Part shown: one piece after another, positions 8,548-16,967 of the stretch
How positions within the stretch are numbered: the stretch's first letter is position 1
How the letters are laid out: every line of letters starts with the position of its first letter
Origin: Paenibacillus sacheonensis
GTDB lineage: Bacteria; Bacillota; Bacilli; Paenibacillales; Paenibacillaceae
DNA: 64,000 nucleotides
Assembly (NCBI RefSeq): GCF_009909195.1
Contig: NZ_JAAAMU010000002.1
Location: 372,001 to 436,000 of the forward strand
Direction: 5' to 3'
Made by a program: the position numbers and the translations under genes
Notes under the pieces: model-generated
What the model was told of the DNA's origin: nothing
The model's database searches: none
What the model saw: only the letters and a program-made list of their open reading frames with translations

Positions 8548-9729
8548 ATGAACGAGTCGATGATCGATGGATTAGAAACGATGGGGACCGATTGGTTGTC
8601 GCCGCAAGGCATGCTGCGCATCTGCGAAGCCGTTCGTTATCCGCGAGAAGCGGCGGAAGCGTTAATCGCGGAGACGGAGCGGCTTACGCAGGATGCGGCA
8701 GTCGCCGAAGAGGCGAAAGAGTTCTATCAGGCGTTGTTCGTTGACTGCCACCGTTCGTCCGGCGAAGTGAATCAAGAGCTGCTCGCCATGGGCGAGAAAG
8801 GCGAGATGCTGGCTGCCGTCGTCTATGCGGGAGCGATACCCCGTTTATGGGAGCGCTGTCAACAAAGCGGCATTCCGGCCGGCGTGCTGATCGATACCGT
8901 GCAGGATATTATCATTTGGATGGAAACGCATCGCAAGCGTACCGGCCGCTGGGGGCTGAGCGAGCTGAATTGGCTGCATCGCCATATGACCGGCGGACTG
9001 TTCCGGCTCGGACGGCTTCAGTTTGAGCCCCTTACGAACCCTTATGCCGTACGGGTATTCCGTCATCGGACGACGGGGGAGATCCTTACGCTTGCGGACG
9101 CTGGTACTCACTTCCTCGCGGATGGGCAATTAGCTGACAATGCTGAATCGAACATCGATGATTCATGCGAGCAAGAAGACAGCATAGGTAATGGGCTGGA
9201 CGGCAGCTGGATCTCTTCGTATACGTTCGATGGCAAGCATTACGAAGGGACGCCTCTTTCTCCGCTCGGGCTGGCAAGCCGCGGCATCGTGAGGCTGCCT
9301 GCGGATACATGGTCGCTTGCGCTGCAGCAGGGAGACGAGGTTCTGAACGTACATATACCGGAAGGCAGTCCGTTGTCCCGCGAAGCTTGCTCGGAATCGT
9401 ATGCGAAAGCCGTAAATCTCGCTGCCGCATGCTTCCCGGGGCTAACGTTCCGCGCCTTCGTCTGCCAATCCTGGCTGTTAGCTCCGCAATTCCGGACGCT
9501 GCTTCCGGAACGATCGAATATCCGGCAGTTCCAATCCGATTATCGCTTGCTGCCGCTGCGCTCGGATGAAGCGCAGACGCTGGAGCGCGTATTCGGTTAC
9601 GGCACGACGCGCGAAGCGCTGCAGGACATGAAAGCCGAGACTTCCTTGCAGCATACCGTCCGGGATCATCTGATCTCAGGAGGTCGTATTCAGAATGGGG
9701 CCGGGTTTATACTGATGCAGGAGCAGTAA
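8548..9729 (+). CDS. Acyltransferase-domain protein (NAT_N / GNAT_C type)
   Basis: 393 residues. The N-terminal half (RICEAVRYPREAAEALIAE) resembles the helical NAT_N domain (formerly DUF5596). The C-terminal half resembles the paired GNAT_C acyltransferase fold, with the motif LSELNWLHRHMTGGLFRLGRLQF at the join and a TPLSPLGLAS / VLNVHIPEGSPL region characteristic of this group. Substrate unknown. Start: ATG 8548 with GGAAGGAA 7 bases upstream; the TTG at 8530 overlaps that ribosome site. It begins a run of five closely spaced plus-strand genes (8548-12955), so co-transcription with the epimerase-like gene 30 bp downstream is likely. Confidence 0.65.
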   Translation: MNESMIDGLETMGTDWLSPQGMLRICEAVRYPREAAEALIAETERLTQDAAVAEEAKEFYQALFVDCHRSSGEVNQELLAMGEKGEMLAAVVYAGAIPRLWERCQQSGIPAGVLIDTVQDIIIWMETHRKRTGRWGLSELNWLHRHMTGGLFRLGRLQFEPLTNPYAVRVFRHRTTGEILTLADAGTHFLADGQLADNAESNIDDSCEQEDSIGNGLDGSWISSYTFDGKHYEGTPLSPLGLASRGIVRLPADTWSLALQQGDEVLNVHIPEGSPLSREACSESYAKAVNLAAACFPGLTFRAFVCQSWLLAPQFRTLLPERSNIRQFQSDYRLLPLRSDEAQTLERVFGYGTTREALQDMKAETSLQHTVRDHLISGGRIQNGAGFILMQEQ

Positions 9730-9759
9730 ACGTCAAGAGAGCGCGGGAGGGGCTGTCTG

Positions 9760-10656
9760 TTGAAACGGTTCATGATCGGCCAGTATGGCGGTTTCGACGA
9801 AACGAAGTACCGCAGAGATTTCAGGGACGATTTTTACGGGATCGAAGCTTGCCTGTTCGGCACCCAGGAAGATGTACGCCGGTTGATTCAAGAATCGCAG
9901 CGGAACGGGTTTCGGATCGGCATTCATTTTCCGCTCCAGGCAGACGGGACGCTTGTTCGGGACGCGTTGTTTCTTGCACGGGACGAGGCGGTTAGAAATC
10001 GCGCATTCGAATGGATGGAGCGGGAACTCGAAGCATCGATTCCCGTTCGGCCCGCCTATATCCTGTTCCATTATCCGAAGCCCGTGATTTTGGATGACAG
10101 AGTAGACTGGAGCAGCTGGCGCTTCGCCGACCCAAGCGAGTATGTATGGGAAAGTCAGTATTCGATGCAGCAGCTGGAGGCCTCGACCGCGATGCTCTTT
10201 GACTGGCTGACCAAGAAGGGCGAGGAATATGCCTTCATACCTGTGTTGGAGTTCGATGGCTTGAACCGGTATATCTACGAAACGGATTTCCTGGAGCGCA
10301 TGCTGCATCTGTATCCGCGAATCCGCCTCTGCCTGGACACGGGCAGGCTGTACCTGCAAGACAGGATCGACCCGTATTTCGATGCGAGAGCCGTGATCCG
10401 GAAATTCGCGAAGTACGCGGAAACCATTCATTTGAAGAACATGCGAATCGCCGGCAAGATCGTGGAGAACCATTATCCCGCGCTGCCGGGCTTGAAGCCG
10501 GAGGACGGCTGGGCGCCGGTCGAAGAATATCTGGTCCTGATCAAAAAACGGAATCCGCATGTGAAGATCGTGTTCGAACATCGGTCCGAGCTCGTAAGCG
10601 ACGAAGAGTTGAACGCCTGTTACGATTGGATCAACCGATTGTTGGATACGCCCTAG
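9760..10656 (+). CDS. Sugar-phosphate isomerase/epimerase-like TIM-barrel protein
   Basis: 298 residues from a TTG start preceded by GGGAGGGG. The xylose-isomerase-like TIM-barrel metal pattern can be followed: IGIHFPL, Glu in VLEFDGLN, Asp in CLDTGRLYL, His in IHLKNMRI, and Glu in IVFEHRSE. This fold covers isomerases, epimerases and endonuclease IV; no endonuclease IV signature is seen. The substrate cannot be named from sequence. Thirty bases after the acyltransferase and 14 bases before the NUDIX gene, so part of the same transcription unit. Confidence 0.65.
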   Translation: MKRFMIGQYGGFDETKYRRDFRDDFYGIEACLFGTQEDVRRLIQESQRNGFRIGIHFPLQADGTLVRDALFLARDEAVRNRAFEWMERELEASIPVRPAYILFHYPKPVILDDRVDWSSWRFADPSEYVWESQYSMQQLEASTAMLFDWLTKKGEEYAFIPVLEFDGLNRYIYETDFLERMLHLYPRIRLCLDTGRLYLQDRIDPYFDARAVIRKFAKYAETIHLKNMRIAGKIVENHYPALPGLKPEDGWAPVEEYLVLIKKRNPHVKIVFEHRSELVSDEELNACYDWINRLLDTP

Positions 10657-10670
10657 AGGAGTTGATAGAC

Positions 10671-11186
10671 GTGACGAATGCGGTCCATTATAAAATGTAT
10701 ACGATGTGCATGGTCGAAAACGGCGATGAGGTGCTGCTGATTAATCGGCCGGACGAACGCGGCTTCCCGGGCTACATCGCTCCCGGCGGCAAGGTCGATT
10801 ATCCGGAAAGCATCGTGAACGGCGCCATCCGCGAGGTGAGGGAAGAGACGGGACTTATCGTGAAGGATATCGCGTATAAAGGGCTTCACGAATATTGCGA
10901 GCCGAATCAGGGACTTCGGTATATGGTGTTCAACTATTTGGCGACCTCGTTCGAGGGCGAATTGCTGGAGCACCCGCCCGAAGGCGAGCTTATCTGGGTG
11001 TCGAAGGCGCAGGCGCTCGAATTGCCGATGCAGAGCTGGTTCAAGCAGCGGTTTCCGTTGTTCTTCGAACCCGGCACCTTCGAAATGAGCTTCGTTTGGC
11101 ACGAAGAGACGGACGAGACGATCGCCGAGACGATTAAATTTTACGATCGCGGCATGCGCAAGGCCGGTTCGGTCGCGGAGGCATAG
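10671..11186 (+). CDS. NUDIX hydrolase (8-oxo-dGTPase-like)
   Basis: 171 residues. The NUDIX box is intact: GGKVDYPESIVNGAIREVRE followed by ETG, carrying the REVREE metal ligands. The GFPGYIAPGGK lead and the YMVFNYLATSFEG strand match MutT/YtkD-like diphosphatases that clear oxidised nucleotides, but substrate prediction in this family is unreliable. The start is a GTG at 10671 with GAGGAG 9 bases upstream; the in-frame ATG at 10626 lies inside the preceding gene. Two bases separate its stop from the HAD gene start, so the two are probably translationally coupled. Confidence 0.8.
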   Translation: MTNAVHYKMYTMCMVENGDEVLLINRPDERGFPGYIAPGGKVDYPESIVNGAIREVREETGLIVKDIAYKGLHEYCEPNQGLRYMVFNYLATSFEGELLEHPPEGELIWVSKAQALELPMQSWFKQRFPLFFEPGTFEMSFVWHEETDETIAETIKFYDRGMRKAGSVAEA

Positions 11187-11188
11187 CC

Positions 11189-11866
11189 ATGACTGTCCGA
11201 GCGGTATTCTTTGATTTGTTCGAAACGTTGGTGACCGAGTTCGAGGAGGGCCGAAGGCGTTCCGGACGAGCCTACGATTACAGCCAGCTGCTGGGTTTAT
11301 CGAATGAAGATTTCAAGCAGGAATGGGCGAAACGTCAGGCGCAGCGGATGAATGGAACGTTCGGAGACTATCCGGAAGTCATTCGCGACATTGTCTCGGG
11401 CAGAGGCTTAACGATCGACGAAGAAGCGATTCGATCCTTGCACGAGTCGCGCATGGAAGAGAAGCGCCTGCCTTTTCATCCGATTCGGCCTGCGATTATC
11501 AAGCTGTTGAAGGAGCTTCGGAGCAAGCAGCTCAAGATCGGCCTGATCAGCAACTGCACGCGGGAAGAGGTCGCCGAATGGGCGCGCTCCGACCTGTCTT
11601 CATACTTCGACGACGCCTTGTTCTCCTATGAGGTGAAATGCGCCAAGCCAGATGAAGCCATCTATCGATTGGCATGCTCGCGATTGAACGTGCGGCCGGA
11701 TCAATGCCTATTCGTCGGCGACGGCGGATCCCATGAGCTCGAAGGCGCCCGTGCGGCAGGTCTCGCCGTTTATCATGCAGTGTGGTTCAATTCCCATATC
11801 GAGAGCGAGTTTCCGAAATTGCGTCAACCGGGCGATTTGCTGGATCGATGGAACGTATTGCGGTAG
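11189..11866 (+). CDS. HAD-superfamily hydrolase (subfamily IA)
   Basis: 225 residues. Motif I DLFETLV (nucleophile Asp; the second Asp of the usual DxDxT is replaced by Phe-Glu, as in several HAD-IA phosphatases). Motif II is LISNC, motif III the Lys in VKCAKPDEAIY, and motif IV FVGDGGSHELEGARAAG. A helical cap lies between motifs I and II (about residues 18-90). Probably a phosphatase for a small phosphorylated metabolite. Directly follows the NUDIX gene. Confidence 0.8.
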   Translation: MTVRAVFFDLFETLVTEFEEGRRRSGRAYDYSQLLGLSNEDFKQEWAKRQAQRMNGTFGDYPEVIRDIVSGRGLTIDEEAIRSLHESRMEEKRLPFHPIRPAIIKLLKELRSKQLKIGLISNCTREEVAEWARSDLSSYFDDALFSYEVKCAKPDEAIYRLACSRLNVRPDQCLFVGDGGSHELEGARAAGLAVYHAVWFNSHIESEFPKLRQPGDLLDRWNVLR

Positions 11867-11935
11867 AATGCCAATAAGAATCCACGAGGCGGGGAGAGCG
11901 CTCGCCTTCAACAACCCGAATCAGGAAGGAACCAC

Positions 11936-12955
11936 GTGGCAATGAACATCAAGGAACATGAGACGCAGGTCGCGACGTTCGCGGGCGGCTGCTTCTGGTG
12001 CATGGTGAAGCCGTTCGACGAGCTGCCCGGCATCCGTGCCATCGTATCCGGGTATACGGGCGGGCATACCGAGAATCCGACGTACGCGGAGGTCGGCACC
12101 GAGACGACAGGTCATTACGAGGCGGTCCAAATCACGTACCAACCGGCTATATTTCCGTATGCGCGGCTGTTGGACATCTACTGGCAGCTGATCGATCCGA
12201 CGGATAACGGCGGGCAGTTCCAGGATCGGGGGCATTCGTACCGGGCGGCGATCTTCGTGCATAACGAGGAGCAGCGGCAGCAAGCGGAAGAATCCAAGCG
12301 AGCGCTGCAGAAGAGCGGACGCTTCAAGAAGAAGATCGTGACGGAGATTCTGGATGCGGGTCCATTCTATCCGGCGGAGGATGAGCATCAGGATTATTAT
12401 AAAACCCATCGGCGGAACTACAACTTGTACGTGGACGGTTCTGGCAGGGAGGCGTTCGCCGAGCGCAGCTGGAACGACGGCAAGGACAAGGCGCAACTGA
12501 AGAGCCAATTGACGGATCTGCAGTACAAGGTTACGCAGTTGAACGAAGACGAGCCTCCGAACCGGAGCGGGAGCGGCGATTGGCAGCAACGACGGACAGG
12601 CATCTATGTCGATATTATCAATGGCGATGCGTTGTTCAGCACGTTGGATCAGTTCGATAACGGAACGGGCTGGCCGGCCTTCGCGAAACCGATCGAAGAG
12701 GGCATGGTTCGCAAGGAAGCGGACTATGGCGGGGGAGAGGTGCGCACGCTTCTGCGTTCGCGCTTATCGAAGGCGTATTTGGGACGGTTCTTGCAGGACG
12801 GGCCGGCAGGAACGCCGCCTTATTATCGCGTCAATGCCGCTGCCTTGCGGTTCGTCCCGCTCGAAGAGCTCGCACAGGGCGGGTATGCCCGGTTTGAGGC
12901 GTTATTCAAGGATGAGGAAGCACGCGAGTGCAATTCCGGAAAGCCAAATGAATAG
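11936..12955 (+). CDS. msrA: MsrA/MsrB fusion protein with degenerate MsrB domain
   Basis: 339 residues (GTG 11936; ATG 11942 is an equal alternative, SD AGGAAGGA). The MsrA half (about 10-160) is intact: catalytic Cys in GGCFWC, VSGYTGG, GHYEAV, QDRGHSYR and YPAEDEHQDYY. It reduces methionine-S-sulfoxide. The MsrB half (about 195-330) keeps the fold landmarks GIYVDI, LFSTLDQFDNGTGWPAF, EVR, LQDGPAG and ALRFVP. It lacks the active site: the usual RYCxNSA catalytic Cys reads YYRVNAA (Arg), and the usual DSHLGH histidines read SKAYLGR. The linker is also unusually polar. So R-sulfoxide reductase activity is very unlikely and the second half may be structural or regulatory. Last gene of the run, before a strong terminator. 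Confidence 0.9.
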   Translation: MAMNIKEHETQVATFAGGCFWCMVKPFDELPGIRAIVSGYTGGHTENPTYAEVGTETTGHYEAVQITYQPAIFPYARLLDIYWQLIDPTDNGGQFQDRGHSYRAAIFVHNEEQRQQAEESKRALQKSGRFKKKIVTEILDAGPFYPAEDEHQDYYKTHRRNYNLYVDGSGREAFAERSWNDGKDKAQLKSQLTDLQYKVTQLNEDEPPNRSGSGDWQQRRTGIYVDIINGDALFSTLDQFDNGTGWPAFAKPIEEGMVRKEADYGGGEVRTLLRSRLSKAYLGRFLQDGPAGTPPYYRVNAAALRFVPLEELAQGGYARFEALFKDEEARECNSGKPNE

Positions 12956-13035
12956 CAGTTCCTGACCCGGCTCGATACGAGCAGCGCTGCGCCGTACCTA
13001 TCTTACGGGCAATTAACAATGTCGGCATGCACAAA

Positions 13036-13073
13036 AAAAGCTGTCCTTCGAGAACTCGAGGGGACAGCTTTTC
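13036..13073. terminator. Bidirectional terminator
   Basis: Long stem AAAAGCTGTCC(TT)CGAG with CTCGAGGGGACAGCTTTT, flanked by A and T runs, between convergent msrA and cotJC. Confidence 0.9.
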
Positions 13074-13121
13074 TTATGTAAACGCATGTAATCGGAGCGA
13101 TCCATTTGTATTCGGACAAGC

Positions 13122-13691
13122 CTAGAAAACCTTCCTCTCGCTATAGTTTTCCTTCAGCATCTCCACGGCTTCGCGGAACCGCTGACCGTGCACGATTTCG
13201 CGCTCGCGCAGGAATTTGAGGCCGTCGTTCAGATCGGGATCGTCGCTGAGATCAATGATATATTGGTACGTGGCGCGCGCCTTCTCTTCAGCCGCGATAT
13301 CCTCGTAGAGATCCGCGATGGGGTCGCCTTTGCCGGCGATGTAGGAGGCGTTGAACGGAATGCCGCCGGCATTCTCGTAGTAGAGAGCGCTGCCGTGATT
13401 CACGTAATGCGGCTCCAAGCCGGCGTCGCGAATTTGGTCCGGCGTCGCGTCCTTGGTCAGCTTGAATACCATCGTCGCGATCATTTCCAAGTGGGAGAAT
13501 TCCTCCATGGCGATATCCGTCAGCAAGCCGATGACTTTGTCCGGAATCGTATACCGTTGGTTCATGTACCGAAGAGCGGCTGCCAGCTCGCCGTCCGCGC
13601 CTCCGTACTGCTCGATCAAATATTTGGCCAGCTTCGGGTTGCAGCTGCTTACTTTAACGGGATACAGAAGCTTCTTCTCGTATACGAACAT
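13122..13691 (-). CDS. cotJC: Spore coat protein CotJC (manganese-catalase-like)
   Basis: 189 residues of the ferritin-like manganese catalase family. The dimetal ligands are in place: Glu35 in GADGELAAA, the MEEFSHLE cluster (Glu64, His67), Glu in IAAEEKARAT and His in REREIVHGQRF. CotJC is a spore coat component that may detoxify peroxide. Last gene of cotJABC; GAGGAGG precedes the ATG. It is 52 bp after cotJB. Confidence 0.95.
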   Translation of the reverse strand: MFVYEKKLLYPVKVSSCNPKLAKYLIEQYGGADGELAAALRYMNQRYTIPDKVIGLLTDIAMEEFSHLEMIATMVFKLTKDATPDQIRDAGLEPHYVNHGSALYYENAGGIPFNASYIAGKGDPIADLYEDIAAEEKARATYQYIIDLSDDPDLNDGLKFLREREIVHGQRFREAVEMLKENYSERKVF

Positions 13692-13743
13692 GCGGCATGC
13701 GCCTCCTCAAATATGGGTCTGGCCTACAAGGGCTTACAAGGGT

Positions 13744-14004
13744 CTACAGCTGCCAGGGCCAAAGGCCTTCTCCCCAGCCTGAAGCTTGTCCGGGCGTAAA
13801 CGGTTCGTTCGGCGCAAGCGATCCGAACTCTTCCTCCACCTGTTCTTTGAGCGTTACGCGCTGCCCGGCGGTTTCGTTGTATTGCTGCAGCGCTTTCTCA
13901 TCATCCGGATGGGTATGCAAATACAGTCGCAGCTCGACTAGCGTAAAATCGAGCGCCTGCAGCTGTTCCAATAGGTTCATCGCCTTGACTGTCGGTTGTT
14001 TCAT
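13744..14004 (-). CDS. cotJB: Spore coat protein CotJB
   Basis: 86 residues. The helical opening LLEQLQALDFTLVELRLYLHTHPDDEKAL, read here as its two parts LQALDFTLVELRLYL and HTHPDDEKAL, is the family hallmark, and the C-terminus PGQASGWGEGLWPWQL is typical. The function is structural, in spore coat assembly with CotJA and CotJC. Its ribosome site AAGGAGG lies inside the end of cotJA, only two bases separating the genes, so translation is probably coupled. Confidence 0.95.
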   Translation of the reverse strand: MKQPTVKAMNLLEQLQALDFTLVELRLYLHTHPDDEKALQQYNETAGQRVTLKEQVEEEFGSLAPNEPFTPGQASGWGEGLWPWQL

Positions 14005-14006
14005 GC

Positions 14007-14243
14007 TCAGTCCTCCTTCTTATTCGCACGCGTCGACGGCGCGAACGGGGATTCATACGGTCCGAATAAAGCGGGCCAGAGGGTACCCTTCTTGAGCGCA
14101 TCGGCGGGCTTGTACTGTTCCAGTCCGGGCTCTTGCACGCCCAGGTACAAATTAGGCGGCGTCTCGTATGTCTTCTCTTTCAATGGCGGGCAGGGATCGT
14201 TCTTGCCCGCGTACGGCTTCCAGCTTTTGCGATGCTCGCTCAT
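14007..14243 (-). CDS. cotJA: Spore coat-associated protein CotJA
   Basis: 78 residues, Pro- and Lys-rich, with the family features PNLYLGVQEPGLEQY and GTLWPALFGPYESPF. First gene of the operon. The ribosome site AGGAGG is 7 bases before the ATG. In B. subtilis this operon is transcribed by sigma-E in the mother cell. I could not locate a clear sigma-E promoter in the short divergent space shared with the DUF1761 gene. Confidence 0.95.
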   Translation of the reverse strand: MSEHRKSWKPYAGKNDPCPPLKEKTYETPPNLYLGVQEPGLEQYKPADALKKGTLWPALFGPYESPFAPSTRANKKED

Positions 14244-14317
14244 GTCGTTGACCTCCTAGTCCAAGATTACGAGTTAATAAACGCGAAAAGGAGGTATTGA
14301 ATCTGAAAAATCATCCG

Positions 14318-14347
14318 TTGACAGGAAACCAAATGGTTGTATATAAT
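14318..14347 (+). promoter_or_regulatory. Consensus sigma-A promoter
   Basis: TTGACA (14318-14323), 18-bp spacer, TATAAT (14342-14347). Both hexamers are perfect. It drives the DUF1761 gene and is flanked by two identical operators. Confidence 0.85.
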
Positions 14348-14370
14348 CGAAAACGAAACCAAATGGTTTC
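14325..14370. promoter_or_regulatory. Paired AAACCAAATGGTT operators straddling the -10 box
   Basis: Two copies of an imperfect palindrome: 14326-14338 in the -35/-10 spacer and 14356-14369 just downstream of the -10 box (full form GAAACCAAATGGTTTC). Centres are 30 bp apart, close to three helical turns, so two dimers would sit on one DNA face. No regulator gene is adjacent. The pattern suits an ArsR- or MarR-type repressor encoded elsewhere. Confidence 0.7.
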
Positions 14371-14401
14371 TTATTATAGCGAGAAGAGGAGTGCGTTTAC
14401 T

Positions 14402-14842
14402 TTGTTTAACGACATTAACTACTGGGCGGTGCTGATGACCGGCGTGCTGTCGCTCGCGCTCGGCTTTCTCTGGATGGCGGTCATTTGGGCCAAGCCGTAT
14501 CAGAGGGACATGTACGGTGCGCCAGCGTCTTCGGGCCAACCTAGCAATGCTGCGAAAATGCAGTCGTTTATGATTTATATTCTCGTATCCTTCGTCACAT
14601 CGCTCGCTTATGCCGTTTGCTTGGAGCTCTGGCAGGCGGGCGGACAGACATTCGGCTACGACGGCGACAGCCTGGCAAACGCGTTCTGGTTCACGATGCT
14701 GCTCGCCGCGGGATTCACGCTGCCGTTCACGGTCGGCAAGAAGGTATGGCAGTTCAAGAGCTGGCTGGTCGTGGCGGTCGACACTTCCTATGAGGTGATT
14801 CGGTTCGCGATGCTGCTGCTGTTCTTCTGGTATTGGACCTAG
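14402..14842 (+). CDS. DUF1761-family integral membrane protein
   Basis: 146 residues from a TTG at 14402 (FNDINYWAVL is the typical family opening); AAGAGGAG lies 10 bases upstream. The in-frame ATG at 14297 lies upstream of the promoter and is rejected. Four hydrophobic helices: about residues 8-30, 58-78, 98-115 and 125-145. A conserved WAKPYQRDM follows the first helix. Family function is unknown. The promoter is a perfect sigma-A site with two operators, so expression should be high when derepressed. A terminator follows. Confidence 0.75.
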   Translation: MFNDINYWAVLMTGVLSLALGFLWMAVIWAKPYQRDMYGAPASSGQPSNAAKMQSFMIYILVSFVTSLAYAVCLELWQAGGQTFGYDGDSLANAFWFTMLLAAGFTLPFTVGKKVWQFKSWLVVAVDTSYEVIRFAMLLLFFWYWT

Positions 14843-14861
14843 CAGCAGGAGGAGCAGGAAC

Positions 14862-14896
14862 AACAACCCCCGCGTAAGTTCATCGCGGGGGTTGTT
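14862..14896. terminator. Terminator hairpin between convergent genes
   Basis: AACAACCCCCGCG, 9-nt loop, CGCGGGGGTTGTT. 13-bp GC-rich stem; the T tract is short on both sides. Confidence 0.7.
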
Positions 14897-15011
14897 CTGC
14901 CTGTTGAAATTGAGCCTGCTAAGCGGGGTAAGGTTCATGTTATAATGGGACGATATGCTCGGATGCTGTCTAGCAGCAACCCCGTTTGCGCCCATACGGT
15001 GTGCTGCTTCG

Positions 15012-15758
15012 TTATTCCTCGTACATCATTTTGCGCGTCATGCCGCCGTCGATAACGAGATTGGTGCCGGTGACGAAGTCGTTTGCGGGGTCGGTCAAAT
15101 AAAAGCAAGCCCGTGCGATATCATCCGGGTTGCCGACGCGCTGAGCGGGATGCTGCGCGTGATCGATCGGCCGCAAGGCGCCGTAATCGCCCGTCTCGAT
15201 CCAGCCCGGGCTGATGGCATTGACGCGAATAAGATCCGGTCCAAGGGACACGGCAAGCGCATGCGTTAACGCGACGATCCCGCCCTTGGATGCCGCGTAG
15301 GCTTCCGAATTCGGCTCGGACATCAGCGCCCGGGTCGAAGCGAGATTCACGATCGCGCCGCCGCCGCTTGCCCGCATCAGCTTGGCGGCTTCCCGCGCGC
15401 ACAGAAACGTGCCGCGCAGGTTCGTGTTCAGCACGTAATCCCATTCGTCGACTTCAAGGTCATACGGGGATTTCCAGGCACCGAGCCCGGCATTGTTGAT
15501 CAGTGCGTCGAGCCGGCCGGCGCTTTCCCGTACCCACGCGAAGCAGGCCGCGATTGCGGCGGGATCGCTTACGTCCAGCACCTGGCTGAATACTCGCTGG
15601 CCCCCGCTTCGAAGCCGTTCGGTCGTCTGCGCGAGCGATTCGGCATTCTTGTCCGTCAAAATGACGGTCGCCCCTTTGCTGGCATACGCCCATGCAACCT
15701 CCCTGCCGATGCCGGCGCCAGCACCTGTTATCATGACATATTGTTGGTCGACAGCCAT
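15012..15758 (-). CDS. SDR-family NAD(P)-dependent oxidoreductase
   Basis: 248 residues, classical short-chain dehydrogenase/reductase. Cofactor motif TGAGAGIG near the N-terminus, acidic TDKN after strand 2 (favouring NAD), DVSD, NNAG, catalytic Ser in NLASTRALM, and the catalytic YAASKGG pair. The C-terminus VTGTNLVIDGGM is standard. The substrate cannot be assigned. The ribosome site GAGGAG lies 9 bases before the ATG. Monocistronic by appearance; the MOSC gene is divergent. Confidence 0.85.
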   Translation of the reverse strand: MAVDQQYVMITGAGAGIGREVAWAYASKGATVILTDKNAESLAQTTERLRSGGQRVFSQVLDVSDPAAIAACFAWVRESAGRLDALINNAGLGAWKSPYDLEVDEWDYVLNTNLRGTFLCAREAAKLMRASGGGAIVNLASTRALMSEPNSEAYAASKGGIVALTHALAVSLGPDLIRVNAISPGWIETGDYGALRPIDHAQHPAQRVGNPDDIARACFYLTDPANDFVTGTNLVIDGGMTRKMMYEE

Positions 15759-15990
15759 GTTTGCTTACTCCTCTTCATCGTGCGATTCTGTCTTCAGGTA
15801 TACCTGCTGCGGGAGGGTCATGTCAAATCCGCTCGGGAGGCATGACGGTTGAACACGGCTTCGCCGAATGACAACCGAGGGTTTCGACAGCTTCGCATAG
15901 GACAAGCTAACCGTATTCGCGTGGGAAATGGCGGCGTTTATTCCGTATACATAGTTGTAATCCATGCATAGCGATCGGAGGGCTTTAACC

Positions 15991-16722
15991 GTGCAAATCA
16001 ACATTGGAACGATTCGAGAAATTAACCGTTATCCCATTAAATCCTTCGCCGGCGAGTCGCTGGCTTCTTGCGAGATCGAGTCTTACGGCGTGCAGGGGGA
16101 CCGCTTCGCGACCTTCTACGATGAGAGCAAAGAAGGCTGGTGGCGTTATATCACGGCCCGCAACATTCCGGCGATGATGACCTATCGGGCCAGCTATAAG
16201 GACGGCGACATTACCGTGACGGCGCCGGACGGGCGGCAATTCAGCTGGGACGAGCAATTGCTGGCCGAAATCCAGAGCCAGTCCAAGACGCCGATCGCCA
16301 TGTCGAACTTTAAGGATCCGCATCCGGAGCCGCAGCACTCGCAGCTGTTGTCCGTCGACGGGGCGAGCATCCTGCTCGTGACGGACGCGTCCTTGCGCAG
16401 GCTCGAAGCCATCTCGGGAAAAAGCGTGGACCAGCGCCGGTTCCGGGGCAATTTCGTCGTGACCTTGAACGAAGGCGCTCCGCTTGAGGGCGAGTGGATC
16501 GGCCGTCAACTGACGATCGGCGGCGTGCGCCTGCAGGTGGACAGCTTCTGCGAACGGTGCGTCATGATTACGATGGATCCCGATACCTTGGAGAAGGATC
16601 CGTCGCTGCTGAAGCAGGTCCATCAACAATTCGAGCTGAACTTCGGCGTGTATGCGTCCGTGATTGCGACGGGACGAATCGAGCTTGGCGACTCCGTGTC
16701 TCTGGACGTCGTTCAGTCGTAA
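15991..16722 (+). CDS. MOSC-domain protein
   Basis: 243 residues from a GTG with CGGAGGGC 9 bases upstream. The N-terminal beta-barrel (IREINRYPIKSFAGES, GVQGDRFATFYD) is MOSC_N-like. The C-terminal MOSC domain carries the conserved Cys in FCERCVMITMDP and RGNFVVTL. MOSC proteins bind the molybdenum cofactor or carry sulfur; in bacteria, the YcbX/YiiM relatives reduce N-hydroxylated compounds. No partner redox domain (2Fe-2S) is fused here. Divergent from the SDR gene. Confidence 0.85.
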   Translation: MQINIGTIREINRYPIKSFAGESLASCEIESYGVQGDRFATFYDESKEGWWRYITARNIPAMMTYRASYKDGDITVTAPDGRQFSWDEQLLAEIQSQSKTPIAMSNFKDPHPEPQHSQLLSVDGASILLVTDASLRRLEAISGKSVDQRRFRGNFVVTLNEGAPLEGEWIGRQLTIGGVRLQVDSFCERCVMITMDPDTLEKDPSLLKQVHQQFELNFGVYASVIATGRIELGDSVSLDVVQS

Positions 16723-16921
16723 TGATCGATGAATGCCTGCGCGCTGCGCAGCGGATTCGTATATGTTTTGCCCTGCGGACCCCATTTACGCCTTAAGCGT
16801 GAACGGGGTTCTTCGTTATTCCCGGGTCCACGTCTCATCGTGTTTGAAGGCAGAATCATCCGGCATCGCGGCATCTCGCTGCGAAGAAGAGGGAGAGGTC
16901 CGATGGATGCGCAATTTGGGT

Positions 16922-16951
16922 TTGACGGGCAGCGATCGTTCGGACTATAAT
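16922..16951 (+). promoter_or_regulatory. Sigma-A promoter of the AAA-VWA operon
   Basis: TTGACG, 18-bp spacer, TATAAT. The transcript start would be about 16958, leaving a 125-nt leader. Confidence 0.75.
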
Positions 16952-16967
16952 GATTTTGAATTTAGTT

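Noticed and set aside
15765-16004. Minus-strand open frame of up to 79 residues ending just before the SDR gene
   Set aside because: No ribosome site at any of its ATGs. It lies across the divergent promoter region of the SDR and MOSC genes. The SDR ribosome site falls at its end, which explains the sequence there.
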